NCBI RefSeq assembly: GCF_001982615.1
Contig: NZ_MLCO01000054.1
Location: 1-64,000, forward strand
Length of the DNA stretch: 64,000 nucleotides
DNA from: Teichococcus deserti
GTDB taxonomy: Bacteria > Pseudomonadota > Alphaproteobacteria > Acetobacterales > Acetobacteraceae
Direction: 5' to 3'
Shown here: in pieces, positions 1 through 7,742 of the stretch
Numbering within the stretch: position 1 is the first letter of the stretch
Layout of the letters: each line of letters opens with the position of its first letter
Program-made: the position numbers and the translations under genes
Notes under the pieces: model-generated
What the model saw: only the letters and a program-made list of their open reading frames with translations
Told to the model about the DNA's origin: nothing
The model's database searches: none

Positions 1-76
1 CAGCACATGCCATTGCGGATCGGTCGAGATCGGCGCCCGGGCGCCGATCTCGACCGATCCGCAATGGCATGTGCTG
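1..76. repeat. Perfect 76-bp terminal palindrome (probable fold-back artefact)
   Basis: Bases 1-38 are the exact reverse complement of bases 39-76, with no loop and no mismatch. The right arm reads as normal coding sequence of the following esterase gene (in-frame residues such as DPQWHVLHDID), so the left arm looks like an inverted copy of real sequence. Perfect loopless inverted repeats at the very end of a sequence are typical of assembly or amplification fold-back. A genuine cruciform or terminator inside a conserved coding region is much less likely. Confidence 0.85.
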
Positions 77-622
77 CACGACATCGACAAGCGCGACGCC
101 TATATCCTCGGCGGCTGCGTCGAGGATCTGTGGCTGGCGGTCTCGGCGCTGGAGGACATCGTCCCCGAGGTGGCGGGGCATGTCGGCTATACCGGGGTCA
201 GCTTCGGCGGCGGCATCGGCGCCCTGGCCATCCCCTGGGACGCGCGCATTCGCCGCGGCCATCTGGAGGTGCCGAGCTTCGGCAACCATCCGCTGCGGCT
301 GACCCTGCCCTCGATCGGCAGCGGCGCCGCGGTGCAGGCCTATTGGCGCCACCATGCCGAGGTGGTGGAGACCCTGGCCTGGTACGACGCCGCCACCGCC
401 GCGCGCTTCATCGCCATCCCGATGCTGGTCGCAGCGGCGCTGTTCGATCCGGTGGTGGCGCCGCCGGGGCAGTTCGCCATCGCCAATGCCCTGCCGGACC
501 GGGGCACGGGCGGCTGTCAGTCACTCTTCACACTGCCGGCCGGGCATTTCGACTATCCCGGGCGCGAGCGGCAGGAAGGCGCGCTGCGCCAGGCCGTGGG
601 AGATTTCTTCGCCGCGCTATGA
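39..622 (+). CDS. Acetylxylan esterase / cephalosporin-C deacetylase family, 5'-truncated
   Basis: This is the C-terminal part of an alpha/beta-hydrolase of the AXE1 carbohydrate esterase family, which removes acetyl groups from acetylated sugars or related esters. The nucleophile elbow GVSFGG carries the catalytic Ser, followed by the conserved GIGALAIPWD stretch. A later FDPVVAP segment would hold the acid and AGHFDYPG the catalytic His. The N-terminal part of the fold is missing. The frame stays open to base 2, but bases 1-38 are the inverted arm of the terminal palindrome, so the true coding sequence probably enters around base 39. Its stop overlaps the start of the next esterase by 4 bp (ATGA), so the two are probably translated together. 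The family call is good; the substrate is unknown. Confidence 0.8.
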
Positions 623-1347
623 ACCGCGAATACCACCGCTGGCACAGCCCGCGCCTCGGCCGCGACATGGAGCTGCTGGTCTTCGGCCATGCCGGCGCCA
701 AGGTCCTGGTCTTCCCGACGCGCGACGGCCGCTTCTGGGAATACGAGACGATCGGCCTGGTCGGTAGCCTGGCGCCGAAGCTGGCCGCGGGGCAGCTGCA
801 GCTGTTCTGCGTCGACGGGCTCTATGCCGAATCCCTGGGCAACCCGCATTGCCCGCCGGCCGCCCGGCTGCGGCGCCAGGCGCAGTTCGAGGACTATCTG
901 CTGCACGAGGTCATGCCGCTGCTGGCGGCGCGCAACCCGCATCCCTGCACCATCGCGCATGGCTGCAGCCTGGGCGCCTGGCAGGCGGTGAACATCGCCT
1001 TCCGCCACCCGCATCTCTTCGCCAAGGTCGCCGCCTTCTCCGGCCGCTACGACCTGACCCTGGCGGTCGAGCATTTCTCCGACCTGTTCGACGGGCATTA
1101 CGACGACGCGGTCTATTTCAACACGCCGTCGCATTTCCTGCCCGGCCTCGGCTGCGCCTGGCGGCTCGGCCATCTGCAGCGGATGGAGGTGGTGCTGGCG
1201 GTGGGCGAGGCCGACCCCTTCCTCGGCAACAACCGGCATCTGGGCCGGCTGCTGGCGGAGAAGGCCATCCCGCATGCCCTGCATGTCTGGTCGGGCCGGG
1301 CGCATCAGGGCCGCGCCTGGCGGCAGATGGCGCCGCTCTACCTCTGA
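619..1347 (+). CDS. Esterase family protein (alpha/beta-hydrolase)
   Basis: A 242-residue alpha/beta-hydrolase resembling the putative esterase family that includes esterase D and S-formylglutathione hydrolase relatives. Visible features are an N-terminal strand with VLVFPTRDGRF, a nucleophile elbow GCSLGAW (Gly-x-Ser-x-Gly) around residue 118, a conserved FSGRYDL segment and a terminal GRAHQGRAW holding the likely catalytic His. No signal peptide is visible, so it is probably cytoplasmic. Its ATG overlaps the stop of the acetylxylan-esterase-like gene by 4 bp, which fixes the start and suggests a two-gene operon of hydrolases. Substrate cannot be read from sequence. Confidence 0.8.
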   Translation: MNREYHRWHSPRLGRDMELLVFGHAGAKVLVFPTRDGRFWEYETIGLVGSLAPKLAAGQLQLFCVDGLYAESLGNPHCPPAARLRRQAQFEDYLLHEVMPLLAARNPHPCTIAHGCSLGAWQAVNIAFRHPHLFAKVAAFSGRYDLTLAVEHFSDLFDGHYDDAVYFNTPSHFLPGLGCAWRLGHLQRMEVVLAVGEADPFLGNNRHLGRLLAEKAIPHALHVWSGRAHQGRAWRQMAPLYL

Positions 1348-1351
1348 ACCG

Positions 1352-1648
1352 TCAAAGGCCCAGGCTGAGCTGCGCCACGCTGGCCGCGGGCGGCGGCGGG
1401 GCATGGCGATCGGCCTCGCAGAGCATCAGGTCGCCGAACATCGGGTCGAGCTCGGCCAGGATGCAATCCACCGCCTCGCTGACCTGCTGCCGCGGCAGCG
1501 ACGGGCAGAGGGCGCGCAGATAGCCGCGCCCCTCGCTGCGGGCGTCGCGGATCGTGGAGCCGGCGCGCAGCGCCTGGTTGATGACAGACCTCACCCGGAC
1601 GGCAGCGACCGGGTCGATCAGCGTGGTGCGAATGAGCGCGTGTTCCAT
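1352..1648 (-). CDS. Small hypothetical protein (98 aa)
   Basis: I do not recognise this 98-residue protein. It is probably real: codon use has strong third-position GC, and it reads as a soluble alpha-helical protein (VRSVINQALRAG, VSEAVDCILAELDP) with a proline-rich tail. It ends 4 bp from the convergent esterase stop. The ATG sits inside an inverted repeat, TGTTCC-N3-GGAACA (1641-1655), and no Shine-Dalgarno is evident, so the message may be leaderless or the start hidden in structure. The upstream stretch is unusually AT-rich for this window, consistent with a promoter. Confidence 0.55.
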   Translation of the reverse strand: MEHALIRTTLIDPVAAVRVRSVINQALRAGSTIRDARSEGRGYLRALCPSLPRQQVSEAVDCILAELDPMFGDLMLCEADRHAPPPPAASVAQLSLGL

Positions 1649-1655
1649 GGGAACA
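1641..1655. promoter_or_regulatory. Inverted repeat over the start codon of the 98-aa gene
   Basis: TGTTCC and GGAACA flank a 3-base centre that contains the start codon of the minus-strand 98-residue gene. It could be an operator of a dimeric repressor or a small RNA hairpin over the start. Only the symmetry is seen; the function is inference. Confidence 0.3.
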
Positions 1656-1716
1656 AATTAAGAACATCTGAACCGCGCCTGTCCAGCACAGAATCGCAGT
1701 CGGCCAAGGCTCCGCG

Positions 1717-2205
1717 TCAGCGCCGCAGATGGCTGGTGGGCAGGGCGGTGGTGTATTTCACCTGGTCGAGGGCGAAGCTGGAGCGGATGTTGGAGACCAC
1801 CGGGATCTGCGTCAGGCAGTCCAGCATCAGCTCCTGGTAGCGCAGCAGGTCCTCGACCACGACGCGCAGCATGAAGTCGGCCTCGCCGGTCATCAGGTAG
1901 CATTCCATGACTTCCGGACGCCGCGCGATGGCATCGGTGAAAACCTTCAGCGAGGCCTTGTCCTGCTGCTTCAGCGTGACATGGACGAAGACATTGACCG
2001 CGAGGCCCAGCGCCAGCGGATCGACCAGGGCGACGGCGCCGCGGAGGACGCCGCGGGCGCGCAGCTCGGCCACCCGCCGCCAGCAGGGCGAGGCCGACAT
2101 GCCGACGCGCTCGGCGAGCTCGGCATTGCTGATCTCGCTGTTGGTCTGCAGCAGGTCGAGGATGCGCAGGCTGGCTTCGTCCAGTACCTGGCGGGGGTCG
2201 GGCAT
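1717..2205 (-). CDS. Lrp/AsnC family transcriptional regulator
   Basis: A 162-residue leucine-responsive-type regulator of the usual family length. The N-terminal winged helix-turn-helix lies at about residues 9-60 (ILDLLQTNSEISNAELAERV, then the recognition helix SPCWRRVAEL). The C-terminal RAM (amino-acid-binding) domain covers about residues 70-150, with the typical VMECYLMTGEADF and ELMLDCLTQIPVV segments. It is transcribed divergently from the DMT transporter at 2341, so an amino acid or similar metabolite exporter is the likely target, as with the LysE/RhtA-type pairs controlled by Lrp relatives. The effector is not predictable. Confidence 0.92.
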   Translation of the reverse strand: MPDPRQVLDEASLRILDLLQTNSEISNAELAERVGMSASPCWRRVAELRARGVLRGAVALVDPLALGLAVNVFVHVTLKQQDKASLKVFTDAIARRPEVMECYLMTGEADFMLRVVVEDLLRYQELMLDCLTQIPVVSNIRSSFALDQVKYTTALPTSHLRR

Positions 2206-2340
2206 GTTTCTCCGGTCCTAATGCCGTTCCCGGTCAATCTAACCTGAATTCGCCGCAAACAAAGCTGAGACAGGTCAGATTTCCCGGCGCGACCAGGGGA
2301 TGATTTCCCCCGAGACCGATGCCCGGGAATGCCGCCGACC

Positions 2341-3279
2341 ATGAGCCATGCGCAGAACACGCCGATCGCCTCCCTGGCGCCGATCCAGCTGCCGGCGGGC
2401 ACCGGCACGCGGCTCTGGCTGCTGGCCATGGTGCTGCTCTGGGGACTGAGCTGGCCGGCGACGGCCCTGGCGCTGCAATCGGTGCCGCCGCTCTGGCTGG
2501 CCGCCATCCGCTTCGGCAGCGCGGCGGTCTGCCTGTTCGTCTTCGTCGGCCTGCGGGGCCAGCTGCGCCTGCCGCCGCGCGCCGACTGGCCGATCGTCGC
2601 CAGCATCGGGCTGCTGCAGATGATGGCTTTCACCGGCATGGGCATGATCGCCATGACCCGCACCGACACCAGCCATGCCGTGCTGCTGGCCTATACCACG
2701 CCGCTGTGGAGCCTGCTGATGGGCTGGGCGATGTTCCGCCAGGCACCGAGCCGCGCCCAGGCGCTGGCACTGGCGGTCGGCCTGTCCGGCGTCGCGCTGA
2801 TCGTCTCGCCGCTGGAGATGGACTGGCAGCGGCCGGGCGTGGTCACCGGCGCCGCGCTGCTGCTGGGCGGCGCGATCTGCTGGTCGGCGGTGATCCTGCA
2901 TATCCGCCGCCACCGCTGGACCACGCCGCCGCTGGCCCTCGCCCCCTGGCAGATGCTGCTGGCCACCATCCCGCTGACGGCGATCGCCTGCGCGGTGGAG
3001 GGCTCGCCGGCCGCGATCCCGATGACGCCGCATCTGCTGCAGCTGCTGGCCTTCATCGGGCCGGTCGCGACCTCGGCCTGCTTCGTCATCTCGGCCGAGC
3101 ATGGCCGCCGCATCAGCGCCTTCGCCATGTCGAACTTCACCCTCGGTGTGCCGCTGATCGGCGTGCTAGCCTCGGTTTTCTTCCTGGGCAACCGGCTGTC
3201 GGCGGTGTTCCTGGCCGGGCTGACCCTGGTCTTCGCCGGCATGGTGCTGGCCGGGATGGCGGCGCGGCGCCGCGCCTAG
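2341..3279 (+). CDS. DMT family transporter (EamA, 10-TM exporter)
   Basis: An inner-membrane drug/metabolite transporter of about 312 residues with ten predicted helices and two EamA repeats. The first repeat starts with WLLAMVLLWGLSW and contains the family-typical SHAVLLAYTTPLW. The second begins about residue 170 after PLEMDWQRPG. Such proteins usually export amino acids or other metabolites. It is divergent from an Lrp/AsnC regulator, which may control it. An in-frame ATG 12 bp upstream (2329) is an alternative start; neither has a strong Shine-Dalgarno. Its stop codon shares the sequence CTAG with the stop of the convergent VWA gene, so the genes overlap tail to tail by 4 bp. Confidence 0.9.
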   Translation: MSHAQNTPIASLAPIQLPAGTGTRLWLLAMVLLWGLSWPATALALQSVPPLWLAAIRFGSAAVCLFVFVGLRGQLRLPPRADWPIVASIGLLQMMAFTGMGMIAMTRTDTSHAVLLAYTTPLWSLLMGWAMFRQAPSRAQALALAVGLSGVALIVSPLEMDWQRPGVVTGAALLLGGAICWSAVILHIRRHRWTTPPLALAPWQMLLATIPLTAIACAVEGSPAAIPMTPHLLQLLAFIGPVATSACFVISAEHGRRISAFAMSNFTLGVPLIGVLASVFFLGNRLSAVFLAGLTLVFAGMVLAGMAARRRA

Positions 3280-4442
3280 CTGTCCGACCGGATCAGCTTG
3301 ATGTCGCGGTCGGCGGCCCAGGCATGGACGTCCTCGCGCCGCAGCGCGGTCGCCATCAGCTCCGGGAACTGGTCCGGGGTGCAGGCGAAGACCGCGATGC
3401 CCAGCGCCGCCACCCGTGCCGACAGCCTCGAGTCATAGGACGGCCGGCCCTGGTCGGACAGCGCCAGCAGCACGACCACGTTCACCCCCGCCAGCACCAG
3501 CCCGGCCAGGCGGTCGACCAGGGCGTCGGCGTCGCCGCCCTCGTAGAGATCGGTGATCAGCACCAGATGCGCCTTGGACGGCCGCTCGATGCGGTCCTCG
3601 CAATAGGCGACGGCGGCGTTGATGTCGGTGCCGCCGCCCAGCTGCACGCCGAACAGCACCTCGACCGGATCGGCCAGCTCCTCGGTCAGGTCGAGGATCG
3701 CCGTGTCGAAGCAGACCAGCTTGGTCGCCACCACCGGCAGCGAGGCCATGACGGCGGCGAAGATCGAGGCATAGACCACCGAGCTCGCCATCGACCCCGA
3801 CTGGTCGACACAGAGAACAACCTCGTCCAGATCGGTGATGCGGCGCTGCTGCCGCATGAAGCCGATCAGCCGCTCGGGGACGATGGTGCGGTGCTCGGGC
3901 TGATAGTGGGAGAGGTTGGCGCGGATGGTGCGCGGCCAGTCGATGTCGGAAAAGCGCGGCCGGTTCGTGCGGCGGGCGCGGTCCAGCGCGCCGCGCACCG
4001 CCTCGGCCGTGCGGCGCTGCAGGCGTTCCATCAGCGCCTCCACCACCTTGCCGATGACCAGCCGCGCGGTCTCCTTGGTCTTCTCCGGCATGACGCCGCG
4101 CAGCGCCACCAGGTCGGCGACCAGGTTCACATCGGCCTCGACGGTGGCCAGGAATTCCGGCTGCAGCAGCATCTGCCGCAGCCCCTTGCGCTCGAAGGCG
4201 TCCTTCTGGATCACCTGCACCACCGGCGTCGGGAAGAAGTCGCGGATGTCGCCCAGCCACTTCGCCACCCGCGGCGCCGAGCCGCCCAGCCCGCCACGGC
4301 CCTTGCGGTCGCTGCCGTCGCCATAGAGCGCCGACAGGGCCAGCGCCATGCGGCGGTCGCTGTCGGAGAGCGGCGCGGCGCCGTCCTCGCTCTCGGTGCC
4401 CAGCGCCAGGGTCCAGCGGCGGTCGCGTTCCTGCTCGCTCAT
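3276..4442 (-). CDS. VWA domain protein, MoxR-associated
   Basis: A 388-residue protein, last gene of a five-gene operon. The C-terminal half is a von Willebrand factor A domain with a complete metal-ion-dependent adhesion site: DQSGS (Asp213, Ser215, Ser217), Thr272 in GGGTDI and Asp298 in ITDLYEGG. The N-terminal half is helical and of unknown fold, like the CoxE-type VWA proteins that work with MoxR ATPases. No signal peptide or membrane helix is seen, so it is cytosolic. The start overlaps the stop of the DUF5682 gene by 4 bp. By analogy with CoxD/CoxE and RavA/ViaA, it should act as the metal-dependent binding partner of the MoxR ATPase encoded two genes upstream. The actual target is unknown. 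Confidence 0.88.
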   Translation of the reverse strand: MSEQERDRRWTLALGTESEDGAAPLSDSDRRMALALSALYGDGSDRKGRGGLGGSAPRVAKWLGDIRDFFPTPVVQVIQKDAFERKGLRQMLLQPEFLATVEADVNLVADLVALRGVMPEKTKETARLVIGKVVEALMERLQRRTAEAVRGALDRARRTNRPRFSDIDWPRTIRANLSHYQPEHRTIVPERLIGFMRQQRRITDLDEVVLCVDQSGSMASSVVYASIFAAVMASLPVVATKLVCFDTAILDLTEELADPVEVLFGVQLGGGTDINAAVAYCEDRIERPSKAHLVLITDLYEGGDADALVDRLAGLVLAGVNVVVLLALSDQGRPSYDSRLSARVAALGIAVFACTPDQFPELMATALRREDVHAWAADRDIKLIRSDS

Positions 4443-6658
4443 CGCGGCGCTCCTGCTTCGATCAGCGCGCGGATCCGCGCCTCATGCGCCGGCCAGAGCG
4501 CCGCCGCCCCCGGCAGCAGCCGGTAGCCGCGCGCGCTGGCCTCGGCCTGGCCGCGCGCCGCATCCATCAGCCGCCGCCGCTCCTGGCGGTCGAGGTCGGA
4601 GAAGACCCGGCGGAACAGCGGCAGGTTGGCGACGAAGCTGTCTTCCTCCAGGCCCAGCATCCAGCCATCGACGGCCTGGCGCAGCGCGGCGTCATGGATC
4701 AGCCGCTGCCCGGCCCCGGCCAGGAAGCCTTCGAAGAAGCCAGCGGCCTGGGCCACGGCGATGCCGGGCGACAGCCTTCTCTGCAGCAGCGCGGCGGCGG
4801 CCTCGGCGCCGATCTGCTCGCCCTCGTAGAGCAGCCGGCCGGCGGCGCCGGCGACCAGCTGCGTCGCCTGCTCGTCCTCCAGCATTGTTGCCAGTGCTCC
4901 ATGCCAGGCGGCGACGGTCTCGGCGTCGAGCTGGGCCAGCTGGATGGCGGCCTCGGCGGCCAGGATGGCGTCGCGCAATGTCGAGGAGGCTTCGGCATCG
5001 AGGTTGCGCGCGGCATAGGGCAGGGCCAGCGCCGCCTGCACGGCGATGCGCGGCATCAGCGCCGCCAGATGCTCGGCGGTGCCGGCGCGCGCCTCGCCAT
5101 AGCGCAGGATCTCGGCCATCGGCGGCAGGGCTGCCAGCAGCGCCAGCGCGTCGCTGGTCAGCGCCGCGCGGGTCTCCAGCAGCGCCGTGCCGATCTCGGC
5201 CGCCTGCGGCAGCACGGCGATCATGGCGCTGCGCAGCAGCCCGGCCAGCGGGCCCAGCGCCGGCTCGCCGCGCATCGCCTCGGCCAGCCGGGCGCCGGCG
5301 GCATCCGCGATGGTCGCGCCGTGGACGAGGTTCTCGACCAAACGCACAGAAAATTCCGGCTGCCAGGCCAGCACCCAGTTCTCGCGGAAGGTGCCGCGGC
5401 TGCGCCCGGCATCGGCCAGCCGCCCCCAGGGCACGTCGAGCGCCGCCAGCCGGTGCAGCAGGGTCGAGCGCGCCAGGCCGCTGTCGCTGCGCAGGTCCAG
5501 CGTCAGCGGCTTCTCCAGCGCCTCGGGCTTCAGCCGCACCGCCTTCTGCTGCCGCTGCAGGTCTTCCAGCAGCGGCGCCAGCGGCGTGCCCTCGGGGATG
5601 GCGCCGACATCGGCGCCGATCAGCAGCTCGGCGGCGATGTCGTGCCAGACGGCAGATTCGCCGTGGCAGAGGCAGGCGATGGCGGCGTCGCGCAGCTCCT
5701 CGAAGCCGGGATGCGGCCGCTCGCGCATGGCGGCCAGCGCCACGCCCAGCCGCTGCGCCTCGATCACCGAGGCGGTGGAGACGAAATGCCCGCGCTCCCG
5801 CATCACCCGGGCGATGCGCGCCAGCCAGGTCGAGGCGCGGTCGGCCGCATCATGGCTGTCCCAGAGATGCGCGCACCAGCCGGGGGCGATGACGCCGGCG
5901 CCATAGCCGCTGCCGCGCGCCAGCCGCGGCGCCGTCCAGGGCGCCCAGGTCAACTTCGCCTTGGCCTTGGGCCGGCCCTTCAGCAGCGCGCGGTCCTCGG
6001 CATGGCTGCGCTTCTCGCGCAGGCCGGGAACGTGCCAGGCGCCGCAGACCACGGCGACGGGGCCGTCGCTTTCCTTGGCGGCGCGGGCGATCTCGAGGCG
6101 CATATGCGCCTCCCGCGCCGCCTCGCGCGGGGAGGGTGGGCCGGCCTCGGCGCGCAGCGCGGCCATGGCCTCGGCGACGGCGGCGAAGACCGGCAGGCCG
6201 GAGGCGCTTTCCTCGATGACGTCGGACCACCAGGATTCGCCATCGGCATAGCCGGCGGCGGCGGCCAGGATGCCGATCGGGTCGCGGCTGACCTCGTCTT
6301 CTTCCAGCGCCTCCTCGGGCGCCCCGGCCAGCCGCTCGCCGAGGCGGTCGGTCGCCGGCAGGTCGATGAAGCGCAGCACAGCATTGTTGGCGACAGCCCA
6401 GCGCGCTGCCTGGAACTCGGGGGAATATTCGGCAAAGGGAAAAAAACTGGCCTGGGCGGGGTCTTCCTCGGCATAGGCCAGCAGCGCCACCGGCGTGCGC
6501 AGCCCGGGATCGGCCAGCATCGGCAGCAGGTCGGAGGCGTCGGCCGGGCCTTCGATCAGCACGGCGGCCGGCCGCGCCGCCGCCAGCGCCTCCACCAGCC
6601 GCCGCGCCGAGCCCGGCCCGTGGTGGCGGATGCCGTAGAACAGAAGATCGGCCGGCAT
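4439..6658 (-). CDS. DUF5682 family protein (TraB/ChaN-like motifs)
   Basis: A 739-residue protein of the DUF5682 family, which is regularly found with MoxR and VWA genes. The N-terminus carries GIRHHGPGS at residues 9-17 followed by IEGPAD (Glu36), and a second GAWHVPGL motif lies at 206-213. The pair of Gly-x-x-His motifs with an intervening acidic residue resembles the TraB/ChaN/EreA superfamily; this relation is my inference. The remaining ~500 residues are alanine- and leucine-rich helices that look like a repeat-type scaffold. It starts 4 bp after the MoxR stop and overlaps the VWA gene start by 4 bp, so it is certainly co-translated with them. Biochemical role unknown. Confidence 0.85.
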   Translation of the reverse strand: MPADLLFYGIRHHGPGSARRLVEALAAARPAAVLIEGPADASDLLPMLADPGLRTPVALLAYAEEDPAQASFFPFAEYSPEFQAARWAVANNAVLRFIDLPATDRLGERLAGAPEEALEEDEVSRDPIGILAAAAGYADGESWWSDVIEESASGLPVFAAVAEAMAALRAEAGPPSPREAAREAHMRLEIARAAKESDGPVAVVCGAWHVPGLREKRSHAEDRALLKGRPKAKAKLTWAPWTAPRLARGSGYGAGVIAPGWCAHLWDSHDAADRASTWLARIARVMRERGHFVSTASVIEAQRLGVALAAMRERPHPGFEELRDAAIACLCHGESAVWHDIAAELLIGADVGAIPEGTPLAPLLEDLQRQQKAVRLKPEALEKPLTLDLRSDSGLARSTLLHRLAALDVPWGRLADAGRSRGTFRENWVLAWQPEFSVRLVENLVHGATIADAAGARLAEAMRGEPALGPLAGLLRSAMIAVLPQAAEIGTALLETRAALTSDALALLAALPPMAEILRYGEARAGTAEHLAALMPRIAVQAALALPYAARNLDAEASSTLRDAILAAEAAIQLAQLDAETVAAWHGALATMLEDEQATQLVAGAAGRLLYEGEQIGAEAAAALLQRRLSPGIAVAQAAGFFEGFLAGAGQRLIHDAALRQAVDGWMLGLEEDSFVANLPLFRRVFSDLDRQERRRLMDAARGQAEASARGYRLLPGAAALWPAHEARIRALIEAGAPR

Positions 6659-6662
6659 GGCG

Positions 6663-7742
6663 TCAGATCTGGTCGGTCAGCGCGGCGTAATAGCCCTCGA
6701 AGCCGCGGCGCTTCTTCAGCACCGTCTCCAGGTATTCGCCGAGCACGGCCTTGTCCTGGACAGGATCCTTGACGACGGCGCCGATCATGTTGCTGGCCAG
6801 CGTCTCCGGCGTCAGGCGGCCGTCGTTGAAGAAGGTCGCCTGGCTGATGCCGCCGACCATGACGCCGATGGCCTCCGCCGTCGACAGCCCGCCGGAGGGC
6901 GACTTCAGCGCCACCTTGCCGTCCTCGGTGGAGCCCGAGCGCAGCTCGCGGAAGATGGCGACGACGCGCGCCACCTCCTCGGCCACGTTCTTCGGCGCCG
7001 GCAGGTCGAGGCTCTGCGCCATCTCGCCCACGCGCTTGACGATGATGGCGACCTCCTCCTCGGCGCTGTCGGGCAGCGGCAGGACGACGACGTTGAAGCG
7101 CCGCTTCAGCGCCGAGGACAGCTCGTTGACGCCCTTGTCGCGGTTGTTGGCGGTCGCGATGATGTTGAAGCCGCGCTGCGCATAGACGGCGCTGTTGAGC
7201 TCCGGGATCGGCATCATCTTCTCGGACAGCACGGTGATCAGCGTGTCCTGCACGTCGCTGCCCATGCGGGTCAGCTCCTCCAGCCGGCAGAGCTTGCCGC
7301 CTTCCATGGCGCGCATGAGCGGGGTGGGCACCAGCGCCTCGCGGCTCGGGCCCCTGGCCAGCAGCTGGGCGTAGTTCCAGCCGTAGCGCACCTGGTTCTC
7401 GTCGGTGCCGGCGGTGCACTGGATCACCAGGGTGGAATCGCCGGTGATGGCGGCGGCCAGGTGCTCCGAGACCCAGGACTTGGCGGTGCCGGGCACGCCC
7501 AGCAGCAGCAGCGCGCGGTCGGTGGCCAGCGTCGCCACCGCGGTCTCGATCAGCCGCCGGTCGCCGACGTATTTCTCCGAGATGGCGGTGCCGTCGGCGG
7601 CGGCGCCGCCCATCAGATAGGTCACCACCGCGCGGGGCGACAGCGCCCAGCCGGGCGGGCGGCGATCGCCGTCGCCCGCGGCCAGGGCGGCGAGCTCGCC
7701 GGCATAGATCGCCTCGGCCGGCCTGCGCAGCGTCTCGCTCAT
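6663..7742 (-). CDS. MoxR-type AAA+ ATPase
   Basis: A 359-residue AAA+ ATPase of the MoxR clade. Walker A is GVPGTAKS at residues 82-89. The Walker B region is LCRLEEL at 151-157, where Glu-Glu stands in place of the usual Asp-Glu. Sensor 1 is ATANN at 196-200 and the arginine finger region LKRRF lies at 212-216. MoxR ATPases act as chaperone-like remodelling motors with VWA partners. The next genes in the operon encode DUF5682 and a VWA protein, and the preceding ones DUF5691-like and SWIM proteins, all within 8 bp of each other or overlapping. No membrane segments. The start ATG overlaps the upstream stop by 4 bp. Confidence 0.92.
   Translation of the reverse strand: MSETLRRPAEAIYAGELAALAAGDGDRRPPGWALSPRAVVTYLMGGAAADGTAISEKYVGDRRLIETAVATLATDRALLLLGVPGTAKSWVSEHLAAAITGDSTLVIQCTAGTDENQVRYGWNYAQLLARGPSREALVPTPLMRAMEGGKLCRLEELTRMGSDVQDTLITVLSEKMMPIPELNSAVYAQRGFNIIATANNRDKGVNELSSALKRRFNVVVLPLPDSAEEEVAIIVKRVGEMAQSLDLPAPKNVAEEVARVVAIFRELRSGSTEDGKVALKSPSGGLSTAEAIGVMVGGISQATFFNDGRLTPETLASNMIGAVVKDPVQDKAVLGEYLETVLKKRRGFEGYYAALTDQI

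Noticed and set aside
1-76. The terminal palindrome as a terminator or attachment site
   Set aside because: It lies in conserved coding sequence, has no loop or T-run, and sits exactly at the sequence end.
4484-6772. A 762-codon plus-strand frame opposite DUF5682
   Set aside because: Antisense shadow with skewed composition and no ribosome site.
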